Assembly: GCA_965227035.1 (NCBI GenBank)
Contig: OZ245724.1
Location: 2,542,001-2,606,000, forward strand
Length of the DNA stretch: 64,000 bases
Source of the DNA: CBDDFQ01 sp965227035
GTDB taxonomy: Bacteria > Pseudomonadota > Gammaproteobacteria > Burkholderiales > Burkholderiaceae_C
Direction: 5' to 3'
Below the pieces are notes generated by a model. That model was not told the origin of the DNA. It saw nothing but the letters and a program-made list of their open reading frames with translations, and searched no databases. Below, piece by piece: positions 42,615 to 52,235 of this stretch. Position 1 is the first letter of the stretch. The number at the start of each line of letters is the position of its first letter. A program made the position numbers and the translations under genes.

Positions 42615-45600
42615 CTATTTCGTTTCGCGAATGCGCGCCACTGCAGTTTCCACCCGCTCCCATTTCGGACGATCGGGTGCGAACCTGCCGCGCATGTGAA
42701 TCACGAGGTCGGCGATTTGCCTGTCGTTGAGGCTCTCGTTGAAAGCAGGCATGAAGCCGATATCTCGAGAAGACGGCTCGCGAATTCCTTCGAGAATCAC
42801 GCGGACCAGATTGTCGGGGCGGTCGCTACGCAAGTTGGTGTTGAGCGCCAGCGGCAGGTTCACGCCCAGCAACTTCGGGCCATTTCCATCGTGATGGCAG
42901 GCGGCACAGGCAGCGTCGAAAATTCTTTGACCTGAGGAACCTGGCAAGGGAGCGTTGGACGACGCTGTCTGTACCCAAGTTTTCGCCCAGGTTTTCGCTT
43001 TTTCGGCCGAGGCCTCGTCGTTAGCAGGAGGGTTGAACGACGCAAGGTAAGTCGCCATGGCTTTCACATCGGAGTCCGGTAACGAGGACAGTCCGTGAAT
43101 GACAGGTGCCATCGGGCCTGCTGCTATTCCATGCGTTTCGGTGTGCCCGCTGCGCAAGTAGCGATAGAACTCCTGCTCGCTCCACGACACCGCTGCGCGC
43201 GATGCGGATGTCAGCGCGGGCGCCTCCCATCCATCGACGAATGCGCCCGACAGAAATGCCTTGCCGCCCTTCACTGCACCCATCGCGTTGCGTGGCGAAT
43301 GGCATTCGGCGCAATGCCCGACGCCGTTGACCAGATAAGCGCCACGATTCCACTCTGCTGATTTTGCGGGCTCGGCCAATGGGCTATCCGTCTCGTGAAA
43401 CATGCCGTTCCACGCAGCCATCAGAGGGCGCACATTGAATGGAAAAGCGAGCTTCGTTTGCTGCGGCGTGGAACTCACCGCTGGCTGCGCCATCAGGTGC
43501 GCGTAGATCGCCTGCAGGTCGTCATCGTCGATTTTTGCGAACGAGGTGTACGGAAATGCCGGATAAAGATGATGGCCGTCCCGCGAGATTCCGTCGCGCA
43601 TGGCACGCGTGAAAGCGTCGAGCGACCACGCGCCGATCCCGGTCTCGGCATCGGGCGTGATGTTCGTGGAATAGACCTTGCCGAAAGGCGTGTCCATGGC
43701 ACGTCCGCCCGCGTTAGCCACGCCGCCCGGTGCGGTGTGACAGACCACGCAGTCTCCGGCCGCTGCAAGCATTCGGCCGCGCTCTATCGTTGCGTCGCTG
43801 TAGGGCGATGTCGTCGCGGAGCTCGCCGCAAGTCTGATGGGCGCCACCGGCGCGAATGCGCTACGCCATCCGATCAATGCAAGCGCCAGACCGAACAGTC
43901 CGCCTGCAATACCGATGGCCCGGATTGCCCATGCGGCTCGCCTCGGCGGCGAAGCTGTCGTGGGCCAGGGCGACGGCATGGTCGGCGACAGGGGCGGCGC
44001 CACGTCAGGCGGCGTAGTTTGCGGCGCCATCAGCGGACTCAAGCCCGCACGAATCACGTCCGGTGTGAATGGCGGCTGGCGAAATCGCACGCCGGTCGCG
44101 TCGAAGATCGCGTTGGCGATTGCGGCAGTGCCGGGCACCGATGCAGACTCGCCGACACCCATCGAGGGCTCGCCCTGCCTGGGCATGTGCAGCACCTCGA
44201 TAACCGGCACATCCCGAAAGCTGAGGATCGGGTAGCTTCCCCATTCTTTGGTGTCCAGCGACGTGCCGCTGGTTCTGCTCGACGGCGCTGCTTGCGATGG
44301 CGGCGTGAACTTCACTTCCTCCATCAAGGCGCGACTCGTCGTCTGCAATACGTTGCCATGCACTTGATGCTCGACGCCTGCCGGGTTCACCATCAGACCG
44401 GCATCGTGCCCGACGACAACACGGCTCACATGGACTTCGCCGGTTTTGGTGTTCACCTCGACATCTGCCACCCACGCGGCCCAGGCCGCGCCGAAGCCTG
44501 GCCATTTGCTGTGTATGTATCGCGCGTAGGCGAAGCCACGGCCGGTGACGATGTCCCCCTTGGGCGCGTTCGATGATGCAGCCGATCGAGGCGCACCGCG
44601 AGGAATCCACCCGGCGCGCTCGGCGGTTGCGCGCACCAGTTCTGCCGCGCGTTCATCGCTCAGATAGCGAAGCCGAAACTCGACCGGATCGACTCCCGCC
44701 GCAGTGGCCAACTCATCGATGTAGGACTCATGCGCGAAGCTGTTGGGCAACGCAGAAACACCGCGAAGCCATGACGCGCGCACGATAGGCGCCATATCGT
44801 TCACAGCCACGCGAAGGTTGTCGACGTCGTACGGGGGCCGCGCCGTGCGATCGCCCATCTCGTAGGCCTGCGCAGTCGGCTCGATAGCCCTGGTGAGCAA
44901 AAGCGCAAGAGTCGGCGCACCGTTGGACGGGTAGTAGGTCTGAAAATCGTAGGCTGCAATGGAGCCATCGGCGTTCAGGCCACCGCGAACCTCCATGAGT
45001 TGCGCAGCCCCTTTCGGCTCCCACAAATGCTCTTGCTTGCGCGTGAGTTGAACGCGCACCGGCGCGCCGACTGCGCGCGACAGCAAGGCCGCATCTGCAG
45101 CCACATCGTCGGCGCAATTGCGCCCGTAGCAGCCGGATGCTTCCATGCGAATCACATCGACGTCGACATCCTTCATGTCCATGAGACGGGCAAGATCGGC
45201 GCGCAGGACATGTGGGTTCTGGGTGCCGGCCCACACTTTCAGATGCGCACCGTCCACCTGCCAATCGGCCACCGCGCAGGACGGGCCGATGGACGCGTGC
45301 ATTTGATACGGCCAGACGTAGTTGCGCGGCATCGACTGGGCAGCACCTGCAATCGCAGCGTCGACGTTGCCCTCGTCGATCAGGGTGCGGCGTGTCGATG
45401 GGTTGTTGCGCAGCGCGTTCGGAATGTCGTTCATTTCCGGAAAGCCCGGCCACGATTTCCAGTTCACCCGGAGTTCACGCAAGGCCTGCTCGGCGTGTTC
45501 CTCGCGATCGGCCACTATTCCTACGAAATCGCGAATAACCACGATTGCTCGGATGCCGGGAACATGCGCGATGGAAGACCGATCGACCGATTCGAGGGTG

Positions 45601-46331
45601 TTGCCTATGAAATCACCATGATCCGCACCGGCGTACGGAGGGCGCACCACGCGTCCATGCAACATACCCGGCACGCGCATGTCGTGAACGAACACCAGCT
45701 CGCCGGTGGCCTTGGCAGACAGATCGACGCGAGGCGCTCGGGTACCTACAAGTTTGTAGTCGGAAGGATTTTTGACCGGCGTGGTCGTGTCCAGCAGTAG
45801 CTCCACTTGCTGCATGCGAAGCAATTCGCCGTACGAAATGCGTGTCGATGCATCGCTGGCAAGCTGCACCATGCCATCGTCCACGAGTACGAATACCGGA
45901 TCGACGCCCCATTTTTTAGCTGCGCTTGCAACCAGCCATGCCTTGGCCTGGGCAGACGCGATGCGCAGCGGCTCTGCGTGTTTCTGTATGGAGGTACTCG
46001 CGATGGTCGCGCCCTGGTTCGGCGCGCGTGCCGTATCTCCGAGAACCATGTTCACACGAGCTAGCGATACGTCCAGCTCTTCCGCGACGATCTGTGCAAG
46101 CGCAGTGCGAATTCCCGTGCCGAGGTCGACATGACCGTTGAGCGCGGTGACGCTACCGTCATCCCAGACCGCGACAAGAATCTCGACGCCCTCTTCCGGA
46201 TTTGCGAACACGGACGCGGGCTGCCCTGCCGCAGGTGGCGGCGGAGGCGGAGGATTGCGGGTGACGACGAGCACGCCATTCGCCGACAAAAATTCGGCGC
46301 GGGTCAGGGGCAAGTCTGCGCGTCGGTTCAT
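42615..46331 (-). CDS. NicB-like molybdenum hydroxylase large subunit fused to tri-haem cytochrome c
   Basis: 1238 residues from ATG 46331 (ATGA overlap with the small subunit). Residues 1 to about 790 are the molybdopterin-binding aldehyde-oxidase-like part: GHVDLGTGIRTALAQIVAEEL, QGATIASTSIQ, RMEASGCYGRNCADDVAADAALLSRAVGAPVRVQLTRKQEH, RASWLRGVSALPNSFAHESYIDELA and the late MGVGESASVPGTAAIANAI carrying the active-site glutamate. One membrane helix lies at about 800-820. Then come three c-type haem sites: CVVCH at 861, CAECH at 1007, CAACH at 1142. Same architecture as nicotinate hydroxylase NicB of Pseudomonas putida, which delivers electrons to the respiratory chain. A Pro run is at residues 27-33. 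No classical signal peptide is visible. Confidence 0.88.
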   Translation of the reverse strand: MNRRADLPLTRAEFLSANGVLVVTRNPPPPPPPAAGQPASVFANPEEGVEILVAVWDDGSVTALNGHVDLGTGIRTALAQIVAEELDVSLARVNMVLGDTARAPNQGATIASTSIQKHAEPLRIASAQAKAWLVASAAKKWGVDPVFVLVDDGMVQLASDASTRISYGELLRMQQVELLLDTTTPVKNPSDYKLVGTRAPRVDLSAKATGELVFVHDMRVPGMLHGRVVRPPYAGADHGDFIGNTLESVDRSSIAHVPGIRAIVVIRDFVGIVADREEHAEQALRELRVNWKSWPGFPEMNDIPNALRNNPSTRRTLIDEGNVDAAIAGAAQSMPRNYVWPYQMHASIGPSCAVADWQVDGAHLKVWAGTQNPHVLRADLARLMDMKDVDVDVIRMEASGCYGRNCADDVAADAALLSRAVGAPVRVQLTRKQEHLWEPKGAAQLMEVRGGLNADGSIAAYDFQTYYPSNGAPTLALLLTRAIEPTAQAYEMGDRTARPPYDVDNLRVAVNDMAPIVRASWLRGVSALPNSFAHESYIDELATAAGVDPVEFRLRYLSDERAAELVRATAERAGWIPRGAPRSAASSNAPKGDIVTGRGFAYARYIHSKWPGFGAAWAAWVADVEVNTKTGEVHVSRVVVGHDAGLMVNPAGVEHQVHGNVLQTTSRALMEEVKFTPPSQAAPSSRTSGTSLDTKEWGSYPILSFRDVPVIEVLHMPRQGEPSMGVGESASVPGTAAIANAIFDATGVRFRQPPFTPDVIRAGLSPLMAPQTTPPDVAPPLSPTMPSPWPTTASPPRRAAWAIRAIGIAGGLFGLALALIGWRSAFAPVAPIRLAASSATTSPYSDATIERGRMLAAAGDCVVCHTAPGGVANAGGRAMDTPFGKVYSTNITPDAETGIGAWSLDAFTRAMRDGISRDGHHLYPAFPYTSFAKIDDDDLQAIYAHLMAQPAVSSTPQQTKLAFPFNVRPLMAAWNGMFHETDSPLAEPAKSAEWNRGAYLVNGVGHCAECHSPRNAMGAVKGGKAFLSGAFVDGWEAPALTSASRAAVSWSEQEFYRYLRSGHTETHGIAAGPMAPVIHGLSSLPDSDVKAMATYLASFNPPANDEASAEKAKTWAKTWVQTASSNAPLPGSSGQRIFDAACAACHHDGNGPKLLGVNLPLALNTNLRSDRPDNLVRVILEGIREPSSRDIGFMPAFNESLNDRQIADLVIHMRGRFAPDRPKWERVETAVARIRETK

Positions 46332-46813
46332 CGAGTGGCTGCCTGCGCGTTTAGTTTTGCTGCACGCAGCACCGCTCGAACGATCTCGACATGTGTGCCG
46401 CACCGACAAAGATTGCCAGTCAACTCACGGCGTACATCGGCCTCGGACGGATCCGGATTCCTGGCGAGCAGCGACGCAGTCATCATGATCATTCCCGACA
46501 GGCAGTAGCCGCATTGCGCCGCTTGTTCGTCGATGAACGCCTGTTGAATAGCATGGAGACTCTTGCTGGTGCCAAGCCCTTCGAGGGTGGTGATTTCTCT
46601 GTCGAGCACACCAGCCGCAGGGATGACACATGAACGCGCTGCCACACCGTCGACCAGCACAGTGCATGCGCCGCACTCCCCGAGTCCGCAGCCGTACTTG
46701 GGGCTGTTGAGCGAAAGATCGTTTCGAAGAATCGTGAGCAGCGAGGCGTTTGCCGAGTGCGGCACCTCATGCTCAAGGCCGTTCACCCGCAATCGCATGG
46801 AGCCGGCATCCAT
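46328..46813 (-). CDS. NicA-like [2Fe-2S] small subunit of the molybdenum hydroxylase
   Basis: 161 residues from ATG 46813 (an ATG five codons later is an alternative). The plant-type cluster is bound by Cys42, Cys47, Cys50 and Cys62 (GCGLGECGACTVLVDG, RSCVIP). The second cluster is bound by Cys101, Cys104, Cys136 and Cys138 (QCGYCLSGM, NLCRCGT). Short two-cluster subunits of this kind pair with Moco-cytochrome fusion subunits in NicAB and isoquinoline 1-oxidoreductase. Begins 5 bp after livF and overlaps the large-subunit start. Confidence 0.92.
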   Translation of the reverse strand: MDAGSMRLRVNGLEHEVPHSANASLLTILRNDLSLNSPKYGCGLGECGACTVLVDGVAARSCVIPAAGVLDREITTLEGLGTSKSLHAIQQAFIDEQAAQCGYCLSGMIMMTASLLARNPDPSEADVRRELTGNLCRCGTHVEIVRAVLRAAKLNAQAATR

Positions 46814-46818
46814 CGTGC

Positions 46819-47556
46819 TCAGACGCTCAGGTAAGCACGTCGAACTTCTTCGTTCGCCGCCAGATCTTTCATGCTGCCCTGAAAGCGGATTTGTCCCTTC
46901 TCGAGAACGTACGCCCGATCGGAAACCAGCTCTGCGAAATGCATGTTCTGCTCCGAAAGAAGAATACTCACGCCTTGCGCCTTGAGCTCGACGATCATCT
47001 GCGCCATCTGCTCGACGATGACCGGGGCCACGCCTTCCGAGGGTTCGTCGAGCAGCACGAGATAAGGATTGCCCATCAGCGTTCGCGCCACCGTCAGCAT
47101 CTGCTGCTCGCCACCGCTCATGCGACCACCGGGTCGCTGCGGCATCTCGCCGAGGTTCGGGAAAAGCTTGAACAATCGCTCGGGTGTCCAAAGCGGCGCC
47201 GAAGATCCGTCAGGCCATTTGCGAGCAGGCTGCTTGCCCACTTCAAGATTTTCCATCACCGTGAGATCGGTGAAGATGCGCCGGTCTTCGGGAACGAATC
47301 CGAGTCCCATGCGCGCTGCATGGTGCGACTCGGTCGTCGAAATATCGCGACCGAGAAACTCGATTCGACCGCGACGTTTCGCGAGCATGCCGATGATCGC
47401 CTTGAGCGTGGTCGATTTGCCTGCGCCGTTGCGCCCCATGAGTGCGACGACTTCGCCTCGCTTCACCTGCAGGTCGACGTCGTACAGAATCTGCGCGGCG
47501 CCGTACCAGGCGGCAAGGCCTTTCGTCTCCAGAAGCATTTCCGTAGGCGAACTCAT
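46819..47556 (-). CDS. livF: LivF-type ABC transporter ATPase
   Basis: 245 residues from ATG 47556, overlapping the livG stop (ATGA). Walker A GRNGAGKS at 41-48, signature MSGGEQQML, Walker B YLVLLDEPSEGVAP and the switch region LLSEQNMHFA. The short, LivF-like form lacks the extra C-terminal part of LivG. Forms the nucleotide-binding heterodimer with LivG. The operon position next to the hydroxylase suggests that the transporter imports its substrate. Confidence 0.93.
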   Translation of the reverse strand: MSSPTEMLLETKGLAAWYGAAQILYDVDLQVKRGEVVALMGRNGAGKSTTLKAIIGMLAKRRGRIEFLGRDISTTESHHAARMGLGFVPEDRRIFTDLTVMENLEVGKQPARKWPDGSSAPLWTPERLFKLFPNLGEMPQRPGGRMSGGEQQMLTVARTLMGNPYLVLLDEPSEGVAPVIVEQMAQMIVELKAQGVSILLSEQNMHFAELVSDRAYVLEKGQIRFQGSMKDLAANEEVRRAYLSV

Positions 47557-48332
47557 GACACCACCTCGGCCGCATCGTTTTTCTCGAAGGTCTTTCCGGT
47601 ACCGAAGTACACCTCCTGCACCTTGGGATGATCGCGAATCTCCAGCGGCTTGCCTTCGGCGATGAGTCGTCCTCGCGCCAATACGATCATGCGGTCTGCA
47701 TAGGCGAACACCACATCCATGCTGTGTTCGGTGAACAGCACGGCCATGCCGCGATCGATCACTAGTTGTTTGGTCAATGCCATCAAGTTGTTGCGCTCCT
47801 GCGGTGCCATGCCGGCAGTGGGCTCGTCCATCAGCAGCAGCTTGGGGCCATTCGCCATGGCGATGGCGAGCTCGACACGTTTCACATCTCCATAAGCCAG
47901 CACGCTGCACGGCCTGTCGGCTTGCGATTTCATTCCTACCAAATCGAGTAACGCAATGGCCTCGTCGCGTTTGTGATCGGCTGCGCGTTTCCAGGTCGAG
48001 AACAATTTGCCGTCGCTGGACAGCAATGCCATCTGCACGTTCTCGACCACGGTAAGAGACGCGAAAGTCTCGGCAATCTGAAAAGTGCGGCCGACACCAC
48101 GACGCCAGATATCGCGCGGCTTGCACCCTACGAGTTCCTGGCCATCGAAAACGATCGATCCCTGGTCGGCCTTGAGCTGGCCGTTCACCATGTTGAAAGT
48201 GGTCGATTTACCTGCGCCGTTGGGCCCGATCAGTGCGAGCAGTTCGCCTGCCGCGAGATCGAAACTGATGCCGTCCACCGCCTTTACGCCGCCGAACGAT
48301 TTTCCGAGGTTGTTTACTTTGAGGAGACTCAT
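47553..48332 (-). CDS. livG: LivG-type ABC transporter ATPase
   Basis: 259 residues. Walker A GPNGAGKS at 36-43, LivG-type insert GVGRTFQIAETFASLTVVENVQMALL, signature-equivalent LAYGDVKRVELAIAMANGPKLLLMDEPTAGMAP and the closing HPKVQEVYFGTG typical of LivG. The signature is AYGDVKR rather than LSYGQQR, a mild deviation: the canonical glutamine is replaced by Val. Overlaps both neighbours by 4 bp. Confidence 0.93.
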   Translation of the reverse strand: MSLLKVNNLGKSFGGVKAVDGISFDLAAGELLALIGPNGAGKSTTFNMVNGQLKADQGSIVFDGQELVGCKPRDIWRRGVGRTFQIAETFASLTVVENVQMALLSSDGKLFSTWKRAADHKRDEAIALLDLVGMKSQADRPCSVLAYGDVKRVELAIAMANGPKLLLMDEPTAGMAPQERNNLMALTKQLVIDRGMAVLFTEHSMDVVFAYADRMIVLARGRLIAEGKPLEIRDHPKVQEVYFGTGKTFEKNDAAEVVS

Positions 48333-50263
48333 GCCTTTGCCTCCTTCAATGCCACCGAATCGAGCGAATCTCGTCTACGGTCGATCAGGTTTCTGAAGAA
48401 CCCGGCGATGCCTTGCGGGAACAGCAAGACGAGCAGCAGGATGATGCCGCCTAGCATCGCGCGCCAGTAGTCGGTGTTGCGAGCCACTGTGTCGTGTAGC
48501 CAGCTAAAGGTGACCGCGCCGACGACCGGGCCTGCGAGAGTCTGTATCCCACCCAGCAACACCATCACCAAGCCATCGACCGATTTCCCCACGCTCATGG
48601 ACTCTGGCGAAATGCTGCCTTTCGAGAATGCGAACAAGGCGCCAGCCAGACCCGCCACACCGCCTGCAATCACAAAAGCCGCCCACTGCATGCGCTTCAC
48701 GTCGATGCCGATGGCGTCGGCACGCAAGGTCGAATCGCGACCGGCGCGAAGCGCATAGCCGAATGGCGAGAACAGCACGCGGCGCAGCCACAACACCCCC
48801 GCCGCCACAAATACCAGCGTGAGCAGGTAATACGCGCTCTTGTCGGCCAGCCACGAAGACGGCCAGACGCCGGTGAGTCCGTTGCTCCCTCCTGTGAAGC
48901 TATCCCACTGATAGGTGATGGCCCAAGTGATCTGCGCGAACGCGAGAGTGAGCATGGCCAGATACACGCCAGAAAGCCGCACCGTGAACCAGCCGAAAAC
49001 AAATGCGCCCAGCGCTGCCACCAAGGGCGCAACGACAAGCGCAACTTCCATCGGCAGACCGGCGGATCTTGCAAGCAGTGCGGCACCATAAGCGCCGAGC
49101 CCGAAGTAAGCCGCGTGACCGAACGAATGCATACCGCCCGGCCCCATGATGAAATGAAGGCTCGCAGCGAACAGCGCGGCCACCATCAGGTCGATCATCA
49201 GCACCAACGTGTACGGAGACTGCGCCGCGAGCCATGGCATCGCAAGCAGTATCAATCCGAGCACAGCCGCGCCGATGGCGAAGGGTTTGGATGCGCGACG
49301 AAGCGGCTGCTCGATCATCCCGGTGAACCGGCTAACGGCCTGGGGTCTGCCGAAAAGTCCCCAGGGGCGCCACACCAGCACGACCGCCATCACGAGAAAC
49401 TCCACGACCAGCGTGAGCTTGGAAAACGAAACGCTGTAGCCGAATATTTCGACCACGCCGAGCCAGATGCATATCGCCTTGAGTTCGGCGATCAGCAGCG
49501 CCGCCGCATACGCACCGGGTAACGACCCCATCCCGCCTACAACCACAACGACGAACGCAGCGCCGATGGTGTTGAGGTCGATCTCGAGGGTTGCCGACTC
49601 ACGCGGCAATTGCAATGCGCCGCCGAGACCGGCGAGCAATGCGCCAAGTGCGAACACCGCCGTGAACAACCACGCCTGATTCACACCGAGAGCGCTCACC
49701 ATTTCGCGGTCTTGCGTGGCAGCGCGTACCAGCGTGCCGAAACGAGTGCGGGTAAGCAACAACCAAACCAGACCGAGCACCACAGGCCCGATCACGATGA
49801 GAAAAATATCGTAGGAGGGAAACTGACGACCGAGAATCTCGACCGATCCGGCCAGACCCGGCGCACGTGGGCCGAGCAGCTCGTCAGGGCCCCAAAGCCA
49901 GAGCACGGCATCCTTGATGACGAGCACCAGCGCGAACGTCGCCAGCAATTGAAAGAGCTCAGGCGCCTTGTAGATGCGCCTGAGCAAAAGCATTTCTACA
50001 AGAGCACCGAAAACGCCGACAGCGATCGCCGACAAAACGATCCCTAGCCAAAACCCCACACCGCCGGAGAAGGCCGGTATGGCCATCAGCTTCGTGACGA
50101 ACGAATAGGCCACGTAGATGCCCACCATGAAGAGCGATCCATGCGCAAAGTTGACGATACGCGTGACACCGAATATGAGCGACAGACCTGCAGCTACAAA
50201 AAACAGTGTCGACGCGCCCGCCAGCCCATTGAGCATTTGGACGATGAAACCGGAAAAACTCAT
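48329..50263 (-). CDS. Fused LivH-LivM ABC permease
   Basis: 644 residues. The N-terminal half (1 to about 300) is LivH: MLNGLAGASTLFFVAAGLSLIFGVTRIVNFAHGSLFMVG, LVRAATQDREMVSALGVNQ, VVVVGGMGSLPGAYAAALLIAELKAI. The C-terminal half (about 325-644) is LivM: MPWLAAQSPYTLVLMIDLMVAALFAASLHFIMGPGGMHSFGHAAYFGLGAYGAALLA, YALRAGRDSTLRADAIGIDVKRMQWAAFVIAGGVAGLAGALFAFSKGSISPESM. These are normally two proteins. Here one chain forms the whole membrane channel. The frame is continuous, with no sign of sequencing error at the junction. Confidence 0.92.
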   Translation of the reverse strand: MSFSGFIVQMLNGLAGASTLFFVAAGLSLIFGVTRIVNFAHGSLFMVGIYVAYSFVTKLMAIPAFSGGVGFWLGIVLSAIAVGVFGALVEMLLLRRIYKAPELFQLLATFALVLVIKDAVLWLWGPDELLGPRAPGLAGSVEILGRQFPSYDIFLIVIGPVVLGLVWLLLTRTRFGTLVRAATQDREMVSALGVNQAWLFTAVFALGALLAGLGGALQLPRESATLEIDLNTIGAAFVVVVVGGMGSLPGAYAAALLIAELKAICIWLGVVEIFGYSVSFSKLTLVVEFLVMAVVLVWRPWGLFGRPQAVSRFTGMIEQPLRRASKPFAIGAAVLGLILLAMPWLAAQSPYTLVLMIDLMVAALFAASLHFIMGPGGMHSFGHAAYFGLGAYGAALLARSAGLPMEVALVVAPLVAALGAFVFGWFTVRLSGVYLAMLTLAFAQITWAITYQWDSFTGGSNGLTGVWPSSWLADKSAYYLLTLVFVAAGVLWLRRVLFSPFGYALRAGRDSTLRADAIGIDVKRMQWAAFVIAGGVAGLAGALFAFSKGSISPESMSVGKSVDGLVMVLLGGIQTLAGPVVGAVTFSWLHDTVARNTDYWRAMLGGIILLLVLLFPQGIAGFFRNLIDRRRDSLDSVALKEAKA

Positions 50264-50308
50264 GGTGGGCGATCTCGGAAATTACAACTAATCGATGCGC
50301 GTCGACAC

Positions 50309-51514
50309 TCAGTCGGCAGCTCGCATCTTCTTCACGTCGGCAGCGGGAGGCTGGAACTTCGCACCGTCGAAGTAGGTGTAATCGACCATCACGCCCTTGC
50401 CGCCTTCGTTCTTGGTCTTGCCGACGAACGCGCCCATGGTGGATTGATGATCTTCCGCCCGGTACACGATCTTGCCGAATGGCGAGTCCACCGACAGGCC
50501 TGCAAACGCTGCAGCGAGTTTTTCGCTGTCGGTGCTCTTGGCCTTGGCAATGCCTGCTGCAATCGATTTGATCGCGGTGTAGCCGACGACCGATCCGAGA
50601 CGCGGATAGTCTTTGTACTTGTCGTGGTAAGCAAGGAAGAAAGCCTTGTGCTCAGGCGTCTGGATTCCGTACCAGGGATACCCGGTCACCAACCAGCCAT
50701 TGGGCGTTTCTTCCTTCAGCGGATCGAGGTACTCGGGTTCGCCGGTGAGCACGCTCACCACTTCGCGATCCTTGAACAGACCACGCGTGTTGCCTTCGCG
50801 AACGAACTTGGAAAGATCGGCACCGAAGAGGACGTTGAAGATCGCATCGGGCTTCGCATCGGAGAGCGCCTGAACAGTGCTGCCGGCATCGAGACGGCCG
50901 AGCGGTGTTGCCTGATCGCCGACGAACTCGACGTCGGGTTGAGCGGCCTTCAGCAGCTTCTTGAATGCTGCAACTGCGGACGTGCCGTATTCATAGTTGG
51001 GGTACACGAAAGCCCAGCGCTTTTTCTTCATCTTCACAGCATCGGGCACGAGCATCGCGGCCTGCATGTAGGTGCCGGGGCGAAGGCGATAGGTGTACTT
51101 GTTGCCGTTATCCCAAATGATCTTGTCGGTGAGCGGCTCGCCCGCCAGATAAAAGAATTTTTTCTGCTTGGCGAAGTCTGTGAGTGCCAGACCGGTGTTG
51201 GAAAGAAATGCGCCTGCGAGCACATCGACCTTTTCGCGCGAGACCAGTTCCTCTGCAAGACGCACTGCATCGGCGGGGCTGCCGTTGTCGTCGCGTGTGA
51301 TGAGCTCGAACTTTTTGCCGTTCACGCCACCTGCTGCGTTGATCTGTTCGATAGCAAGGTCCATTCCCTTCTTGTAGGGCTCCAGAAACGCAGGCTGCGA
51401 TTTGTAGCTGTTGATCTCGCCGATCTTGATCGTTCCTTGCGCGTGCGCAGGGGTCATCGCGAACATGAACGCCGCGGCGGTGAAGGCGTACGGGAGGGGA
51501 TGAAGCAATTTCAT
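50309..51514 (-). CDS. LivK-type substrate-binding protein of the Liv transporter
   Basis: 401 residues from ATG 51514 after AGGAG. Signal peptide to TPAHAQ, then TIKIGEINSYKSQPAFLEPYKKGMDLAIEQINAAGGVNGKKFELITRDDNGSPADAVRLAEELVSREKVDVLAGAFLSNTGLALTDFA. The layout fits the ABC receptors for amino acids, amides and aromatic acids. It precedes the fused permease by 45 bp, so this is a complete transporter. In context an N-heteroaromatic acid such as nicotinate is a plausible ligand (inference). Confidence 0.9.
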   Translation of the reverse strand: MKLLHPLPYAFTAAAFMFAMTPAHAQGTIKIGEINSYKSQPAFLEPYKKGMDLAIEQINAAGGVNGKKFELITRDDNGSPADAVRLAEELVSREKVDVLAGAFLSNTGLALTDFAKQKKFFYLAGEPLTDKIIWDNGNKYTYRLRPGTYMQAAMLVPDAVKMKKKRWAFVYPNYEYGTSAVAAFKKLLKAAQPDVEFVGDQATPLGRLDAGSTVQALSDAKPDAIFNVLFGADLSKFVREGNTRGLFKDREVVSVLTGEPEYLDPLKEETPNGWLVTGYPWYGIQTPEHKAFFLAYHDKYKDYPRLGSVVGYTAIKSIAAGIAKAKSTDSEKLAAAFAGLSVDSPFGKIVYRAEDHQSTMGAFVGKTKNEGGKGVMVDYTYFDGAKFQPPAADVKKMRAAD

Positions 51515-51622
51515 GAAAACTCCTGGGTTACTTGAAGGAAAGAAAAATTGAAGGGAACAAACATCGAATGCAAAAAACGCTGACTTGATATTCTGAGAGC
51601 TAGGACCTGTTGACACCACGTC

Positions 51623-52207
51623 TCAACGCAGACCGTCCACTCCCTTGATCTCGCTGGATTGCAAACCACCGACGCGCGGCAGCGGTCTACCGCTGTCGGT
51701 TATCACGACGGCCACCACGATTTCGTTCGCGCGCGGCGCATCGGAAACACGCGCTTCCATCGCATCGAAATGACTGCGTACGAATGCCGCGTCCTTGTGG
51801 CCCAACGGCACATCGATAGCGGTGCCGAGACCGCCCTGCTTCTTTGAAGAGGGAACAAGCGCCGCGCCCTTCTCGACTGCGACGCGAAGCGGGGCTCCAA
51901 GTTTCGGATGAAGGATAGCGGCTGCATGTTCCAGCTCACCGTTTTCTCCCACGATCGCTGCCTTGCCATAACTCTGCGCCGCGGAAGGCTCGATGCCCAG
52001 TGCATTGACGCACTTGTCACCCAACAATCCACCCAGCTCTTCACCGATGGCAATGAGCTGATCGAGGTTGTCGCTGTAGTGTCCGGCGTAGGGGTTCTCT
52101 ATAACGGCCATCGCGAGCGCGCGCCGAGTCGGCGGTGTGATGTCACGACCCATCTCGATTCGAATCTCGTCGACCTGCACTACGATTTTTCTGATTTTTG
52201 CTGCCAT
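51623..52207 (-). CDS. DUF1185 'amino acid synthesis' family protein, paralogue A
   Basis: 194 residues from ATG 52207 behind GGGAG. KIVVQVDEIRIEMGRDITPPTRRALAMAVIENPYAGHYSDNLDQLI, AAQSYGKAAIVGENGELEHAAAILHPKLGAPLR, HKDAAFVRSHFDAMEARVSDAPRANEIVVAVVITDSGRPLPRVGGL. The family has a solved fold but no agreed reaction, and its name comes from an old prediction. It is paralogous to the next gene and part of the 13 kb catabolic run. A role in handling a ring-reduced or opened intermediate is possible but unproven. Confidence 0.85.
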   Translation of the reverse strand: MAAKIRKIVVQVDEIRIEMGRDITPPTRRALAMAVIENPYAGHYSDNLDQLIAIGEELGGLLGDKCVNALGIEPSAAQSYGKAAIVGENGELEHAAAILHPKLGAPLRVAVEKGAALVPSSKKQGGLGTAIDVPLGHKDAAFVRSHFDAMEARVSDAPRANEIVVAVVITDSGRPLPRVGGLQSSEIKGVDGLR

Positions 52208-52235
52208 TGATTGACTCCCTGATTGCGGCCCGCGA

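Noticed and set aside
43395..44576. Long open frame on the plus strand opposite the NicB-like gene
   Set aside because: It is antisense to a clear multidomain enzyme gene, lacks a ribosome site and codes for an Arg/His-rich product with no motif; such frames are expected in GC-rich coding DNA.
50141..51535. 464-codon open frame on the plus strand opposite livK
   Set aside because: The antisense strand of a recognised binding-protein gene; composition (many Val, Arg, His, Leu) is that of a mirror frame, and no start site is visible.
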